A stretch of DNA of 14,016 bases from T1Sed10-7 sp046540855 (GTDB lineage: Bacteria; Actinomycetota; Nitriliruptoria; Nitriliruptorales; Nitriliruptoraceae): contig JBKHEJ010000050.1 of the NCBI GenBank assembly GCA_046540855.1, positions 1 to 14,016 of the forward strand. The letters run 5' to 3'. Position numbers and translations under genes: made by a program. Shown piece after piece: positions 13,623-14,016 of the stretch; the first letter of the stretch is position 1; each line of letters begins with the position of its first letter. The notes beneath the pieces were generated by a model. The model saw only the letters and a list, made by a program, of their open reading frames with translations. It searched no databases and was not told where the DNA came from.

Positions 13623-14016
13623 GGGACCTGCTCGTGGTCGGTGGCGGACCCGCCGGGCTGGCCAGCGCGCTCCACGCCGCCCGTGCGGGCCTCGACGTGA
13701 CCGTGTGGGACCGCCGCGCCGGCGACATCGACAAGGCCTGCGGGGAGGGGCTGATGCCCGGTGCGGTCAGCGCGCTGGCCGGGATCGGGGTCACGCCGGT
13801 CGGTCGCGACCTCGTCGGGATCCGCTACCTGGCGGGTCAGCACGCGGTCGAGGCGCCCTTCCGCTGGGGGCCTGGGCGCGGCGTCCGCCGCACCACCCTG
13901 CACGCCGCGATGCGTGCCGCCGCCGAGACCTGCGGCGTCACGCTCGAGCAGCGGGCCGTACGGGAGATCCGGCCCGAGGCCGATGGCGTGCTCGTGGACG
14001 ATCAGCGGTTCCGCTA
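13619..14016 (+). CDS. FAD-dependent monooxygenase/reductase, N-terminal part (SrsC/AgqC-like or geranylgeranyl-reductase-like)
   Basis: Only the first 132 codons lie in the window; the frame is open to the right edge. It begins with a dinucleotide-binding fold (LLVVGGGPAGLASALHAARA, then VTVWDRR at 27-33). Next comes DKACGEGLMPGAVSALAGIG at 38-57, a motif shared by flavoprotein hydroxylases and geranylgeranyl reductases. RRTTLHAAM (90-98) is the usual second FAD-contacting segment. The ATG overlaps the methyltransferase stop. In srs/agq clusters the gene in this position hydroxylates the resorcinol to a hydroquinone. The missing C-terminal part is needed to separate a hydroxylase from a prenyl-chain reductase. 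Confidence 0.85.
   Translation, partial: MRDLLVVGGGPAGLASALHAARAGLDVTVWDRRAGDIDKACGEGLMPGAVSALAGIGVTPVGRDLVGIRYLAGQHAVEAPFRWGPGRGVRRTTLHAAMRAAAETCGVTLEQRAVREIRPEADGVLVDDQRFR

Noticed and set aside
1..14016. CRISPR arrays, tRNA/rRNA genes, insertion sequences, phage genes
   Set aside because: No regularly spaced repeats, no transposase or integrase motifs and no structural-RNA signatures were seen; the window is filled by metabolic genes.

Overview
The window is very GC-rich DNA with almost no non-coding space, strong G/C third-position bias, many GTG starts and genes joined by 4-base ATGA/GTGA overlaps. It also carries a DasR-type regulator with matching operators and an ABC importer without its own ATPase. 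Together these point to a high-GC actinobacterium. The very acidic lipoprotein linker would fit a salt- or alkali-adapted lineage such as Nitriliruptoria, but that is inference only.

Region 1 (1-10,790) is an N-acetylglucosamine / amino-sugar uptake and catabolism regulon in three transcription units. A minus-strand operon (6405 down past the left edge) encodes a solute-binding lipoprotein, two sugar ABC permeases, a DUF4127 protein and an FAD-dependent oxidoreductase cut by the window edge. Divergent from it on the plus strand are a DasR/NagR-like GntR-UTRA repressor and a BadF-type amino-sugar kinase (6638-8409). Converging on these from the right is a minus-strand pair: NagA (GlcNAc-6-P deacetylase) and a GlmS-like SIS protein, probably the GlcN-6-P deaminase (10,666 down to 8418). 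A perfect TGGTCTAGACCA palindrome, the core of the DasR operator, lies just after the predicted nagA start site. A 12/16 match overlies the -35 of the lipoprotein operon, and weaker matches lie near its -10 and before the repressor gene. The kinase, deacetylase and deaminase account for the standard GlcNAc route to fructose-6-P. The DUF4127 / FAD-oxidoreductase pair is not explained by that route and is the most likely undescribed step.

Region 2 (about 10,790-14,016, plus strand) is an unrelated secondary-metabolism operon: UbiA-family prenyltransferase, type III polyketide synthase with an intact Cys-His-Asn triad, ICMT-like membrane methyltransferase, and the first 132 codons of an FAD-dependent hydroxylase/reductase. 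This gene set resembles phenolic-lipid clusters such as srsABC of Streptomyces griseus and, with the prenyltransferase, the agq cluster of Actinoplanes missouriensis. A prenylated, methylated alkyl-resorcinol or -hydroquinone is the likely product class.

Structures not explained by protein coding include a 15-pair hairpin between the lipoprotein and permease genes, and an inverted repeat spanning the convergent stop codons of the kinase and SIS genes. Two possible small ORFs (28 and 43 codons) are joined by stop-start overlaps to the prenyltransferase gene. I saw no tRNA, rRNA, CRISPR array, insertion sequence or phage gene.
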